64,000 bases of DNA. Source: an uncultured Acidobacteriia bacterium (GTDB lineage Bacteria; Acidobacteriota; Terriglobia; Bryobacterales; Bryobacteraceae). The stretch spans positions 62,001 through 126,000 of the forward strand of contig CAIQWJ010000097.1 in assembly GCA_903875575.1 (NCBI GenBank), read 5' to 3'. The notes under the pieces are model-generated. The model saw only the letters and a program-made list of their open reading frames with translations, ran no database searches and had not been told where the DNA came from. The stretch's first letter is position 1. The number at the start of each line of letters is the position of its first letter. Shown piece after piece: positions 17,085 to 25,079 of the stretch. The translations under genes and the position numbers were made by a program.

Positions 17085-17439
17085 CGTCTGCGCGGGCCGG
17101 AACATCGCCATTGATTCGACGCTGCGTACGGAACCGTGACTGTTAAGGAGCGGCACTCAAAGCTTCTTTTCAGCACCCGTCCGAACGTGCGGAAGGAAGC
17201 GGCTCACGCGCTTCCTATAGTTGCGATGGTTGCGATACTGATCGCTAAAAACGATTCGGGCGGAAATGCCTGGCGCGTGTGCGCCGGACAAAAGAGCAGA
17301 AAGACGGTCGTGCCGCTAAGCGGTACCAGCCATAAATAAGCTCGCGTCTTTGCGGGTGACCAACGTATCTGTCAGATTCTTACACAGCGAAACAAACATC
17401 CAGTTCATCCAGCCGACAGCGGATGGCATGACCATGGAT
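17085..17439. other. Intergenic gap, no recognisable gene
   Basis: About 355 bases lie between convergent ridA and hpnI. A 67-codon frame starts at a GTG at 17136, but it has no family features, no convincing ribosome site and no conserved motif. I see no clear terminator hairpin with a T-run. Confidence 0.4.
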
Positions 17440-18549
17440 TTATACCGGTTCGATGCGTCCATCCGGCCTCAGCCGGAACCGCAATCCGCGCCACTCCACC
17501 GTGTCGCCGCCCATACCGCCACACCAGACCGCAAACCCGAACAAATCCCGCACCGGCACCAGCACCAGTCGGTACCAGCCACCACCGCCGGCAGCCCACA
17601 TCGCCGCTGCGGCCGCCAGCAATCGCACCGCCTCACCCGCCAGCGCAACCTTCCACTGCCCAGCCGCAGCCGCCAGGGCGCACCAAAACGTGGCCTGCGT
17701 TACCAGGTAGCCGAAGTAGCCCGCCGGCCGCGACACGCGAATCGTGCGCGACCAGCGTAACTGGTGCTTCCACACGTCACTCCAGGAGCCCTCTCCCAGA
17801 TTCGTCTCCACCACCGAAGTGCACATCGCCACGCGTTTCCCTAGCGCGTCAATCCGCGCGCCCAACTGATAATCGTCGGCCAGATAATCGCGAATAGCGG
17901 CGAACCCGCCAATCGCTTCAAGATCCGCCCTGCGAAACGCCATCGTCGCGCCCAGTGCAAACCCGCTCGTCGAAAGCAACCGCGCCACCAGCACGCTCGG
18001 AATAAACTCCGTCACAATTCCCAGCGCTTCCGCCGCCGCTGCCACTGAACCGCTGCGTGCGCGATAGAGCCCGGTCACCAGACCGACCCCTGGATCCTCC
18101 AGCATCCCAATGACGCGCTTCAGATAATCCTTCGCCACCGTGATATCGCCGTCGTTCACCAGCAGCACGTCGTACTTCGCTTCGCGCGCCAAAATCTCCA
18201 GCGACCCCACCTTGCCGTTCGGGGCGTCATTGCGGGTCGGGATGACACGAATCGGCACCGACGGAAAACTGCGCAGGAGCCGCACGATTTCCGGCATCGC
18301 GGGATCGGCCGGGTCCGCGATCCCGAAGAGAATCTCGAATTCTGGATAGTCCTGCGCCGCGTGAGTTCGGATCGCTTCATAAAAACCGGGGTCTCTGCCG
18401 CGCACGGGCTTGAGAATCGAAACCGGAGGCCGGAACTTCGGCGGGGCTGCTGCCCGTCGGAATCGCAGAGCACCGGCAACGGCTAACAGGTTATAGATCG
18501 CGCCGCAAACCACAAGAACGGCGGCGGCAACCCCCACGGCCGGTATCAT
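17440..18549 (-). CDS. hpnI: HpnI-like hopanoid glycosyltransferase (ceramide glucosyltransferase family)
   Basis: The 369-residue GT2-type glycosyltransferase has an N-terminal membrane helix and C-terminal hydrophobic segments. Motifs are VSILKPVRGRDPGFYE near residue 43, a DGD metal site (LLVNDGDITV), DDYQLG and the HQLRWSRTIR segment equivalent to (Q/R)XXRW of ceramide glucosyltransferases. HpnI adds N-acetylglucosamine to bacteriohopanetetrol. The start overlaps the upstream EamA gene by four bases, and hpnJ lies two genes upstream, which strongly supports the hopanoid assignment. hpnK, the usual deacetylase partner, is not here. Confidence 0.85.
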   Translation of the reverse strand: MIPAVGVAAAVLVVCGAIYNLLAVAGALRFRRAAAPPKFRPPVSILKPVRGRDPGFYEAIRTHAAQDYPEFEILFGIADPADPAMPEIVRLLRSFPSVPIRVIPTRNDAPNGKVGSLEILAREAKYDVLLVNDGDITVAKDYLKRVIGMLEDPGVGLVTGLYRARSGSVAAAAEALGIVTEFIPSVLVARLLSTSGFALGATMAFRRADLEAIGGFAAIRDYLADDYQLGARIDALGKRVAMCTSVVETNLGEGSWSDVWKHQLRWSRTIRVSRPAGYFGYLVTQATFWCALAAAAGQWKVALAGEAVRLLAAAAAMWAAGGGGWYRLVLVPVRDLFGFAVWCGGMGGDTVEWRGLRFRLRPDGRIEPV

Positions 18550-18908
18550 CGCGAAAGCAGCACCACGCCCGCTGCAATCAAACCAGCGCCAGCCCAGCGA
18601 CGCCAGTCTACCTTCTCATGCAGAAAAACCCGCGCCAGAATCGTCTCCGGAATCAGCGTGACCGCCGAGACAGGCACGGCGAAACTCAGTGGGGCAATCG
18701 AGACAAGCCGGATGAAAGTGAAAAACGAAACAGCCATGGCACAGGTAGAGAGAATCACCCACTTATTCTGCGCCAGCCGCCACAACGCGTTGCGGATCGC
18801 GCCGGGATGAAACTCACGAACCTCGCCGTGCTTTTTCATGCCACGAGAACGCGCGACATCCCCCAGCGTGGTGGCGGAAACCAGGATGAGCACCAGCAGC
18901 CACTTCAT
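18546..18908 (-). CDS. EamA-type half-transporter (second of pair)
   Basis: The 120-residue protein has four membrane segments, half the size of a normal ten-helix DMT transporter. It ends VDWRRWAGAGLIAAGVVLLSR, typical of an EamA repeat end. It overlaps both neighbours by four bases. Together with the next entry it resembles the ArnE/ArnF heterodimer, which flips an undecaprenyl-linked sugar. Because it lies between hpnJ and hpnI, a lipid-linked substrate of the hopanoid pathway is a reasonable guess. Confidence 0.75.
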   Translation of the reverse strand: MKWLLVLILVSATTLGDVARSRGMKKHGEVREFHPGAIRNALWRLAQNKWVILSTCAMAVSFFTFIRLVSIAPLSFAVPVSAVTLIPETILARVFLHEKVDWRRWAGAGLIAAGVVLLSR

Positions 18909-19366
18909 TGGGGTGCCTGGTCCTCATGGGGCGCGGTCGCGGGTGCCGTCAAGCCGACCAGTGTGACTCCGGCGGTAATCAGCAGAATCCCGCCCCATTG
19001 CCCCATGGAGACCGTCTCACCCAGCACGAACTCACCGGACAGCGCGCTCAGCACGTAGCCGATGGCGGTGACCGGCAGAACGTAGCTCAGGTCGGCCCAG
19101 CTCAGCAGGGCCATGTGGGTCAGTGTCCAGAGGATCAGCAGCGCAACACCCAACGCCACCCAGGGATGGAATAGTGCACCAATCAGAGCCAGCGGCGAAT
19201 TGCCGATGTCTCCGAGCAGTTTCATGCCATGAGTCAGTGCCGAATTCCCGGTGACGTTGCTGACCACCACGATGCCGGTGAAAAGCCGTGTCTTGGCGCG
19301 AAGCCGCGCATGTTCCTGCGCCGATACCTGGCCCGCAGCCTGAATTATGCCGCTAGTCGCCGGCAT
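18905..19366 (-). CDS. EamA-type half-transporter (first of pair)
   Basis: The 153-residue protein has a roughly 25-residue hydrophilic N-terminus and four membrane segments, closing GQWGGILLITAGVTLVGL. It carries one EamA repeat only. Its start lies 14 bases inside the end of hpnJ and its stop overlaps the next half-transporter by four bases, so the two halves are made together and probably form a heterodimer. Confidence 0.75.
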   Translation of the reverse strand: MPATSGIIQAAGQVSAQEHARLRAKTRLFTGIVVVSNVTGNSALTHGMKLLGDIGNSPLALIGALFHPWVALGVALLILWTLTHMALLSWADLSYVLPVTAIGYVLSALSGEFVLGETVSMGQWGGILLITAGVTLVGLTAPATAPHEDQAPQ

Positions 19367-20819
19367 GAGCCGAAACCGCTGGCTGGTGCTGTTCCCGCTG
19401 TTCCGCGATGAACTTCTTGCGACGCCGACGCAGCGACATATACTCGCGCGCTTCCTTCATCAGGCGTTTGCGGTCGTGCGAGTTGAAAATGACCTTTCGC
19501 ACCATGCGCCAGACCACTTTCGGACGGAAGTAGTATTCGCTGTAGAAGCGCTCCACCCAATCCATCAGTTCCGCTTCGTTGAGGTTTTCGTAAACGACTT
19601 TCGGCAACTGATTGCCGCGTTCATCCACGATATTACCCAGCGAAATCAACCCGTTGTTCTGTGCGTACGTGTGGAATTCCGTGCCCGGGTACGGGTGGGC
19701 AATGGAAACCTGAATCGTTTCGTTGTCCAGCTTCTTCGCGAAGTCGATCGTCTTGCGGATGCTCTCATGCGTTTCGCCCGGCAGCCCCACAATGAAATCG
19801 CCATGGATGACCAGGCCCAGCTTGCGGCAGTTCTCCGTGAACCGTTCCGCCATCTGGATAGTGGCACCCTTCTTGATGTTCTTCAGGATCTGCGCATCGC
19901 CCGATTCGTAGCCTACGATCAGCAGCCGGCAGCCCGCGTCCTTCATGGCCTTCAACGTATCGTAATCCGTGGTCACACGCGAAGTGCAGGACCAGGTAAA
20001 GTTCAGCGGCTTCAGCTTGCCGCAAAGTTCGATGGTGCGTTCCTTGCGGTAGTTGAACGTATCGTCGTCAAAGAAAATTTCCTTGATGTGCGGCAGTTCC
20101 TTCAGCACGTACTGGACTTCGGCGGCGATGTCGTCGCTCGACCGCAGTCTCCAGCGGTGACCGGAAAGCGTCTGTGGCCAGAGGCAGAAAGTGCACATCG
20201 CCGGACAGCCGCGCGACGTGTAGAAAGAAAGGAAAGGATTCAGCAGGAACGGAACGTTGTAGCGCGTCGTATCCAGGTCGCGCTTGTAGACCTTGGTGAC
20301 CCAGGGTAACGCGTCCAGATCTTCAATCACCGGGCCTTCGGGATTATTGACGATGACGCCGTCTTTGCGATAACTGGCACCCGGGATGTTTTCAATCGGC
20401 GTCCCGGTAGCGTAGTCGCGGATCTGGTAATCGAATTCGCGCCGGATAACAAAGTCGATGGCGGTGCTGGCGTTGAGAGCCTTTTCCGGCTCCACGGTGA
20501 CGGGCGGTCCGACGAAGCAGATCTTCAGGTTCGGGTTCCGCGCCTTCATCATTTCCGAAATTTTCACGTCGACGTCAAAACCCGGCGTGGAAGTGAACAG
20601 CACCAGCAACCCGAAATCAGGTGCCATGTCAACGGTTTGCTCGATGGAAACGCCCTGCGGCGGCGCATCGACCACTTTGCTGTCGGGCAACATACCTGCC
20701 GGATAGCAGAGCCAGACGGGATACCAGTACGATTCGATTTCCCGCGAAGCGGGCCAACGCGAACTCGCACCTCCGTCGAAGCCCTCGAACGAGGGTGGGT
20801 TGAGGAAAAGTGTTCTCAT
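19353..20819 (-). CDS. hpnJ: HpnJ-like hopanoid B12/radical SAM enzyme
   Basis: The start at 20819 (MRTLFLNPPSFEGFDGG) matches how family members begin; eight more codons are open upstream. The protein has 488 residues: an N-terminal B12-binding-like domain (about 1-165), then a radical SAM domain with the [4Fe-4S] cysteines C205, C209 and C212 in GCPAMCTFC. HpnJ converts ribose or sugar-bearing hopanoids to the cyclitol ether form. It heads an overlapping four-gene unit, hpnJ - EamA - EamA - hpnI. Confidence 0.9.
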   Translation of the reverse strand: MRTLFLNPPSFEGFDGGASSRWPASREIESYWYPVWLCYPAGMLPDSKVVDAPPQGVSIEQTVDMAPDFGLLVLFTSTPGFDVDVKISEMMKARNPNLKICFVGPPVTVEPEKALNASTAIDFVIRREFDYQIRDYATGTPIENIPGASYRKDGVIVNNPEGPVIEDLDALPWVTKVYKRDLDTTRYNVPFLLNPFLSFYTSRGCPAMCTFCLWPQTLSGHRWRLRSSDDIAAEVQYVLKELPHIKEIFFDDDTFNYRKERTIELCGKLKPLNFTWSCTSRVTTDYDTLKAMKDAGCRLLIVGYESGDAQILKNIKKGATIQMAERFTENCRKLGLVIHGDFIVGLPGETHESIRKTIDFAKKLDNETIQVSIAHPYPGTEFHTYAQNNGLISLGNIVDERGNQLPKVVYENLNEAELMDWVERFYSEYYFRPKVVWRMVRKVIFNSHDRKRLMKEAREYMSLRRRRKKFIAEQREQHQPAVSAHAGD

Positions 20820-20884
20820 GCTGAATCTACTATTGTAAGGCAACGGGGGAGATGGTGAAGACCGACGAAATCCCTACGCCGAAG

Positions 20885-21838
20885 CTACGCGGTTCCGCCA
20901 CCAGATCGCTTCGCCACGCCTCCTGCGAACAGCACACTTTCCAGCCGGCCCACCAGCCGCGCACGCTCCTCTGCCCCCAACATATTTAAGTTCCGCTGCC
21001 GCCACTGGACTGCGGGTAGTTCCCCCGCATCTGGCAACCCCAGCCGCGCCCAGTCCGGCTCGCCCCGCTCAAACGACACCAAAAACCTGCGATGATCCCG
21101 CGGGGCATCCCCCACAATCGCGGCGATCATCTCTTCCCTCGCCGCCACCAGATCTTCAACCGTCACCCGCCGCGCCGTCATACCCTCAAACCCACGGCGG
21201 AATTCCGCGTCGATCGGTTTCCGTGTGGGCGCGAGTAACTCTGCCATCGGCCTGTTGTGACTCACCAGATAGACAATGAACGCCCGGCGCAGATCGTCGT
21301 CAATCCCTTCATTCGCCATCAGGTCGCGCACGTCGAACAGATCGCGCGGATGCTGACGATCCAGTGCGGCGACGATCTTCCCTGCATAGAGATCGGCAAA
21401 ACTGACTACCTGAATCTCCGCAAATCCAAATGCCGCTTCCACCGCTGGAGAAACGGCGCGAAGGTCCGGTTCGTAAACGCAGCCGCGAAGCACCGGCGCG
21501 ACTTCAATCTTGATCTGAACGCCGTTGTGCCGGATCAGGAGCCGCGTAACGGCCTTCTCCGGCAGTGCGAGTGTCGTGCTGATCTGTACGCCACGCAAAG
21601 CTTTGCGAATCCGCGCCGCAATGCGGTTCATCGCGGCATCCACGGCGGCAAGCGATTTCTCCCGCGACGCCACCGGCAAATACGTGAGATCGATATCGAC
21701 CGAAAGCCGCGGCATGTCGCGAACGAAGAGATTGATGGCCGTGCCACCCTTCAGCGCGAAACATGTCTCTTCCGCCACATGCGGCAGGACGCCGATCAGC
21801 AGCGACACCTGCCGCCGGTAAACATCACGAATCGGCAT
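20885..21838 (-). CDS. abiEii: AbiEii-type nucleotidyltransferase toxin
   Basis: Starting at the ATG at 21838 (MPIRDVYRRQ), the protein has 317 residues. The known AbiEii/AbiGii motifs are intact: LKGGTAINLF (motif I), SVDIDLTYLP (motif II with its DxD) and AGKIVAALDRQHPRDLFDV (motif III). The family transfers nucleotides, for some members onto tRNA ends, and halts growth during phage attack. It overlaps the antitoxin gene by 14 bases. No truncation is seen. Confidence 0.92.
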   Translation of the reverse strand: MPIRDVYRRQVSLLIGVLPHVAEETCFALKGGTAINLFVRDMPRLSVDIDLTYLPVASREKSLAAVDAAMNRIAARIRKALRGVQISTTLALPEKAVTRLLIRHNGVQIKIEVAPVLRGCVYEPDLRAVSPAVEAAFGFAEIQVVSFADLYAGKIVAALDRQHPRDLFDVRDLMANEGIDDDLRRAFIVYLVSHNRPMAELLAPTRKPIDAEFRRGFEGMTARRVTVEDLVAAREEMIAAIVGDAPRDHRRFLVSFERGEPDWARLGLPDAGELPAVQWRQRNLNMLGAEERARLVGRLESVLFAGGVAKRSGGGTA

Positions 21839-22637
21839 CAAGGTCCTTCGGCACCGTGATTTGCCATTTGGCGTTGTAAGTCCCGCCCCGCACCAGCATC
21901 CGCTTGCCTTTCCCCAGATCGATGGCGCTCCGGTCGATCCGACGCAGCCACGCATGGCGGTGGCGCTCGGCGAAATAAAAGAAGAGCCGCTTGACCTTCA
22001 CGTTACGGCACTCCTCCAGTAAGGGCTGCAAACGGCGCGGACTCAGGTTGGCAAGCCCTTCGAAGATTTTATCCACCTGATGAAAACTCTCCCGGTCCGG
22101 CAGTTCATCCAGCAATTCGAGAATGGCGCGCTCGGGCGACGAAAGTGTGTAAGACCAGTCCCACTGCCCCCACGCTTCCGCCACCAGATCCGGCGGCAGG
22201 GCCGTCTTTCGTCCGGCCCGAACACGATCCGTGCAGTGCCGGAATAATCGCTCGCTGTTGTGATATACAAACCGCACCCCGGCGGGCACCTTTTCCAGCC
22301 ACGACGGCGGACGCTTCGGCCCATACAGATGAATCTCTTTTCTGCGACGTGTCAGGTAGTGAGCTAAGCCCTGAACCTCGAGAGCAGAGCGCCCTCCAAC
22401 AATCAACTTGTGCCCCAGCATCGTCTGGAGCGAGATCACCGTTTGCTGCCAGTTCAGCGGCCCCCTCGGACGTTTATACACGCGGGCAACCGGCTGCTTC
22501 AGCCAGCCCGATTTCACATACTGATTCCGCAGCGAAGTCGAGTATCCGTGTCGTGTCATCCACGCGGCATCGACCACCAGACCTTCCGGCAACAGCCGGT
22601 TCAGGCGGTTTACGTTTTTGTCGCTTTGCACAGCCAC
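21825..22637 (-). CDS. abiEi: AbiEi-type antitoxin and autorepressor
   Basis: The 270-residue protein has an N-terminal winged-helix region (GLVVDAAWMTRHGYS...LVKSGWL pattern) followed by the AbiEi C-terminal domain with SPERAILELLDELPD. In studied systems this domain neutralises AbiEii and the N-terminus binds inverted repeats in the promoter. The repeat-rich region directly upstream fits that autorepression. The family is a type IV antitoxin, so direct binding to the toxin is not expected. Confidence 0.88.
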   Translation of the reverse strand: MAVQSDKNVNRLNRLLPEGLVVDAAWMTRHGYSTSLRNQYVKSGWLKQPVARVYKRPRGPLNWQQTVISLQTMLGHKLIVGGRSALEVQGLAHYLTRRRKEIHLYGPKRPPSWLEKVPAGVRFVYHNSERLFRHCTDRVRAGRKTALPPDLVAEAWGQWDWSYTLSSPERAILELLDELPDRESFHQVDKIFEGLANLSPRRLQPLLEECRNVKVKRLFFYFAERHRHAWLRRIDRSAIDLGKGKRMLVRGGTYNAKWQITVPKDLDADS

Positions 22638-22731
22638 ACTAAGTAAAATACCACTTTCTTAAACCAAACCGCCAGTTTAAGAAAGTGTCAAAACACTTAG
22701 TCATACTTAGTAAATTTCATAATTCTTAAAC
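22636..22731 (-). promoter_or_regulatory. abiE control region with inverted and direct repeats
   Basis: A perfect 13-bp inverted repeat, CACTTTCTTAAAC (22652-22664) and GTTTAAGAAAGTG (22675-22687), is separated by 10 bases. A third TTCTTAAAC lies at 22723-22731. A second motif, ACTTAGT, occurs twice in direct orientation near 22693-22711 and once inverted (ACTAAGT, about 22638). The stretch is much richer in A/T than its surroundings. The arrangement suits cooperative binding by AbiEi. Confidence 0.7.
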
Positions 22732-22779
22732 CGCTCATTCCGCCCATCCGGTTTCCCAGGAGAGGCTTCCGCCCCGCCG

Positions 22780-22809
22780 TCGACACCATCCATCCCGCCT
22801 TACTATAAT
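22780..22809 (+). promoter_or_regulatory. Sigma-70-like promoter for the 22820 gene
   Basis: TCGACA at 22780-22785 and TATAAT at 22804-22809 are 18 bases apart. The -10 box overlaps the first in-frame ATG (22808). That codon therefore cannot be the start if this promoter is used, and the ATG at 22820 would head a near-leaderless mRNA. Confidence 0.5.
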
Positions 22810-22819
22810 GACCCTATCT

Positions 22820-23257
22820 ATGTTTTTCCGTCACGTACGCGCCAAAGTCCTGACCTTCGAAGACCACCTCTCCAAAGCCCGGACCGCCGGTTTTACCGTC
22901 CAGTCCTCTGGCGGCGGCACCCGCATCGAGCGCAACGGCATCGCGTGCGTCGCCAAACCCGGTGACGGCGACGTCCCCCGTATTGTCGAACGCCCCGGCA
23001 TCGTGATGGGTAATGAAATCGGCGCGCTGACCGATGGCGGCTTCCAGAAGTTCTTCCGCACACCCTCCGGCAAGAGCAAACCCGCACAGGCCCACGAACT
23101 CAGGGCCATCCATGATTTTCAGGAAGACCTGCGCGAGGCCCTGGACCTTACGTCGCTCTACAACGAGTCCCTCGGCACGGTCTCTAACAAATACCTGTAC
23201 GACCGCGTCAAAGGCCGCGATCAGGCCCCCACTCACAAGCCCTGGCAGCCAGCATAA
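22820..23257 (+). CDS. Hypothetical protein next to the abiE operon
   Basis: The protein has 145 residues from the ATG at 22820; an ATG four codons earlier lies inside a -10 box. It is soluble with no signal peptide. It contains GGGTRIERNGIACVAKPGDGD, then a helical C-terminal half (HDFQEDLREALDLTSLYNESLG...). I do not recognise the family. It is divergent from abiEi and followed within 6 bases by a small basic protein with a ribbon-helix-helix-like tail, so the pair might be a toxin-antitoxin-like unit. That is speculation from size and layout only. Confidence 0.6.
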   Translation: MFFRHVRAKVLTFEDHLSKARTAGFTVQSSGGGTRIERNGIACVAKPGDGDVPRIVERPGIVMGNEIGALTDGGFQKFFRTPSGKSKPAQAHELRAIHDFQEDLREALDLTSLYNESLGTVSNKYLYDRVKGRDQAPTHKPWQPA

Positions 23258-23263
23258 GCAACC

Positions 23264-23539
23264 GTGCCGCCGCCTAAATTAGCCATCCCGACGTTCAACA
23301 GCGAAAAGGCGGAAACCGCCTGGTGGGATAAAAACCGCCTGACCGTGGAAGCGAGTCTGCGCGCTGTATTGCGGGAAAAGAAGAAAGCTCCGCCCAGAGA
23401 AACCATGACCCCGGGCTATAAGAAGAAGTTCATTCCTGTACCCGTCACTCTTACCGGCAGCGATCTCGACGCCGCCCGCAAGATCGCCGAAGACCGCGGC
23501 ATCGGCTATCAGGCTTACATCAAATCTCTGCTGAGCTAA
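23264..23539 (+). CDS. Small CopG/BrnA-like protein
   Basis: The 91-residue protein starts with GTG. FNSEKAETAWWDKNR near residue 11 recalls the F.sE.eEa.FWd element of BrnA/CopG-type antitoxins, and the end (PVPVTLTGSDLDAARKIAEDRGIGYQAYIKSLLS) reads as a ribbon-helix-helix of the type that follows a basic linker. DNA binding is likely. It is 6 bases from the preceding unknown gene. No BrnT-like toxin is present. Confidence 0.6.
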   Translation: MPPPKLAIPTFNSEKAETAWWDKNRLTVEASLRAVLREKKKAPPRETMTPGYKKKFIPVPVTLTGSDLDAARKIAEDRGIGYQAYIKSLLS

Positions 23540-23542
23540 ATG

Positions 23543-25051
23543 CTATTTGCCCGCGCCTGGCGGTGGAGTGACCGGCGCAGCCTTCTTCGCCGCCTTAGCT
23601 GGCACCTTCACCGCCCCGCCCTCCGGCTTCCTCACCTGTTGAAAATACTCCTGCACATACGCCTGAACCGAAACCGGAATCTCGTCTCGACTCACCTCGC
23701 CAGTGCCCTCACCGTGCGTCGCTGCTTTGTCCTTATACCCAGTCTGCAGCTTCTGATTGCCGGACTGCACGTCGATCATGGACTCGCCCGTTACCTGCTC
23801 CGACCGCTTGCCGATCAGTTCGCTGATCTTGCCCATGGCCTTCATCTGCTCGGCCGCCTTCACCGCCTTGACGCCGTCTTCCGACCCCGCCACACTGGGC
23901 CCTTCCTGCTGCGCGCCCTGGTTCCCGCTCGTCTGGCCCGGTGAGTTGCCCTTCTGAGCATTGCCGCTCGCCTCGCCATCGGCACCCTGCTTATTTTCAT
24001 CGTCGCCAGACTGGCCTTTTTCCTGCCCCGGTTGCGCCTGACTGCCCTTCGACTGCGCCGACTTACTATTTGAGCCGCTCTTTTTGTCGCTCGAAGGAGT
24101 GGGCGCGCCCATCATATCGTCCATCGCGTCTTTCAGCTTCGAAAGCAGGGATTTTTCGGCCTTTTCGCCACCCTTTGCGCCGCCCTGCGCGCCGGATTCG
24201 GACGACTCGCCCGACTTCTTGTTGGCATTATCGCCCATCTTGTCGCCATTCCCTGACTTTGGCGAATCCTTGGGCGCTTCCATCGGATCCCCGCCTTCTG
24301 ACTTCTGGTCCTGCTTCGCGTCCGCCGCCGAACCCGGATTCTTATCCGGCATCTTCAATGCGTCGGCCAGAGCTTCGTCCAGCTTCTCGTCCGGCTTCCC
24401 CGTGAGATCGGGCACCAGACCCAGCTTGTTCAGCAGAGATCGCGCATCCTCCAGATCCTTTTCCTGTTGGGGAAGTTTGCCGGCCTTGTCTCCCTTCTTT
24501 GGCTGCACGGCAGCCAGATCCTGGAAGATCACCTCGGTAATGGGCGCGTTCAGGTTGAGCTGGTGGCCGTAGAAATAGCGCACGCCGATCAGCCCCGACG
24601 AAAGCACCAGCAGCGCCGCTACTGCGTACAGGGCCTTCGGGAATCTGAAAGGCACCGTCGCCGACACGTTCAGACTGCCGGCTACCGATTCCGCCTGCCC
24701 GCGTTGGGCCAGCAAAATCGCCTCGGCCTCCGGAGTCAGCTTCCCCGCCCCGTCCCGCTTCGCACTCGCGAAATAGTGCGCCGTGGAAAGAGAATCGTGC
24801 AGCCCGGCCTTATCGTCCAGCCAGACCGCCGCCGTGTATTCACTGGGCAGCTTCCTGCGCAACTTGACCACAGCCCAAGCCGCCACGCCAACCGCGAACA
24901 ACGCCACCACCCACCATTCCAGATAACGGGTTCCGAGCGTCAGTAACAGCGCCACCCCGGCAATCGCCAGCACGGCGGACAGAGCGAACTGCTTCAACAC
25001 TTCGTTGAAGAGCAGCCGCCGTCGGGCCTGAGCAATCAGTTCCTGGAGCAT
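23543..25051 (-). CDS. Membrane protein with long low-complexity Gly/Ser/Lys tail
   Basis: From MLQELIAQARRR (25051) the protein has 502 residues. Two adjacent membrane helices lie near 25-65, a third near 155-175, and then a long soluble region. Residues about 260-410 are low-complexity and charged, rich in Gly, Ser, Lys, Gln and Asp, as in the membrane-associated partners of MoxR/VWA (BatA-like) systems. The end is KAAKKAAPVTPPPGAGK. No enzyme motif is visible. It is divergent from the TPR gene at 25080, and only about 28 bases separate the starts. Confidence 0.7.
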   Translation of the reverse strand: MLQELIAQARRRLLFNEVLKQFALSAVLAIAGVALLLTLGTRYLEWWVVALFAVGVAAWAVVKLRRKLPSEYTAAVWLDDKAGLHDSLSTAHYFASAKRDGAGKLTPEAEAILLAQRGQAESVAGSLNVSATVPFRFPKALYAVAALLVLSSGLIGVRYFYGHQLNLNAPITEVIFQDLAAVQPKKGDKAGKLPQQEKDLEDARSLLNKLGLVPDLTGKPDEKLDEALADALKMPDKNPGSAADAKQDQKSEGGDPMEAPKDSPKSGNGDKMGDNANKKSGESSESGAQGGAKGGEKAEKSLLSKLKDAMDDMMGAPTPSSDKKSGSNSKSAQSKGSQAQPGQEKGQSGDDENKQGADGEASGNAQKGNSPGQTSGNQGAQQEGPSVAGSEDGVKAVKAAEQMKAMGKISELIGKRSEQVTGESMIDVQSGNQKLQTGYKDKAATHGEGTGEVSRDEIPVSVQAYVQEYFQQVRKPEGGAVKVPAKAAKKAAPVTPPPGAGK

Positions 25052-25079
25052 GGTTCGCGTTCCGTAATATACTTTACCA

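Noticed and set aside
17136-17339. 67-codon frame between ridA and hpnI
   Set aside because: GTG start without a good ribosome site, no motif, no conserved partner.
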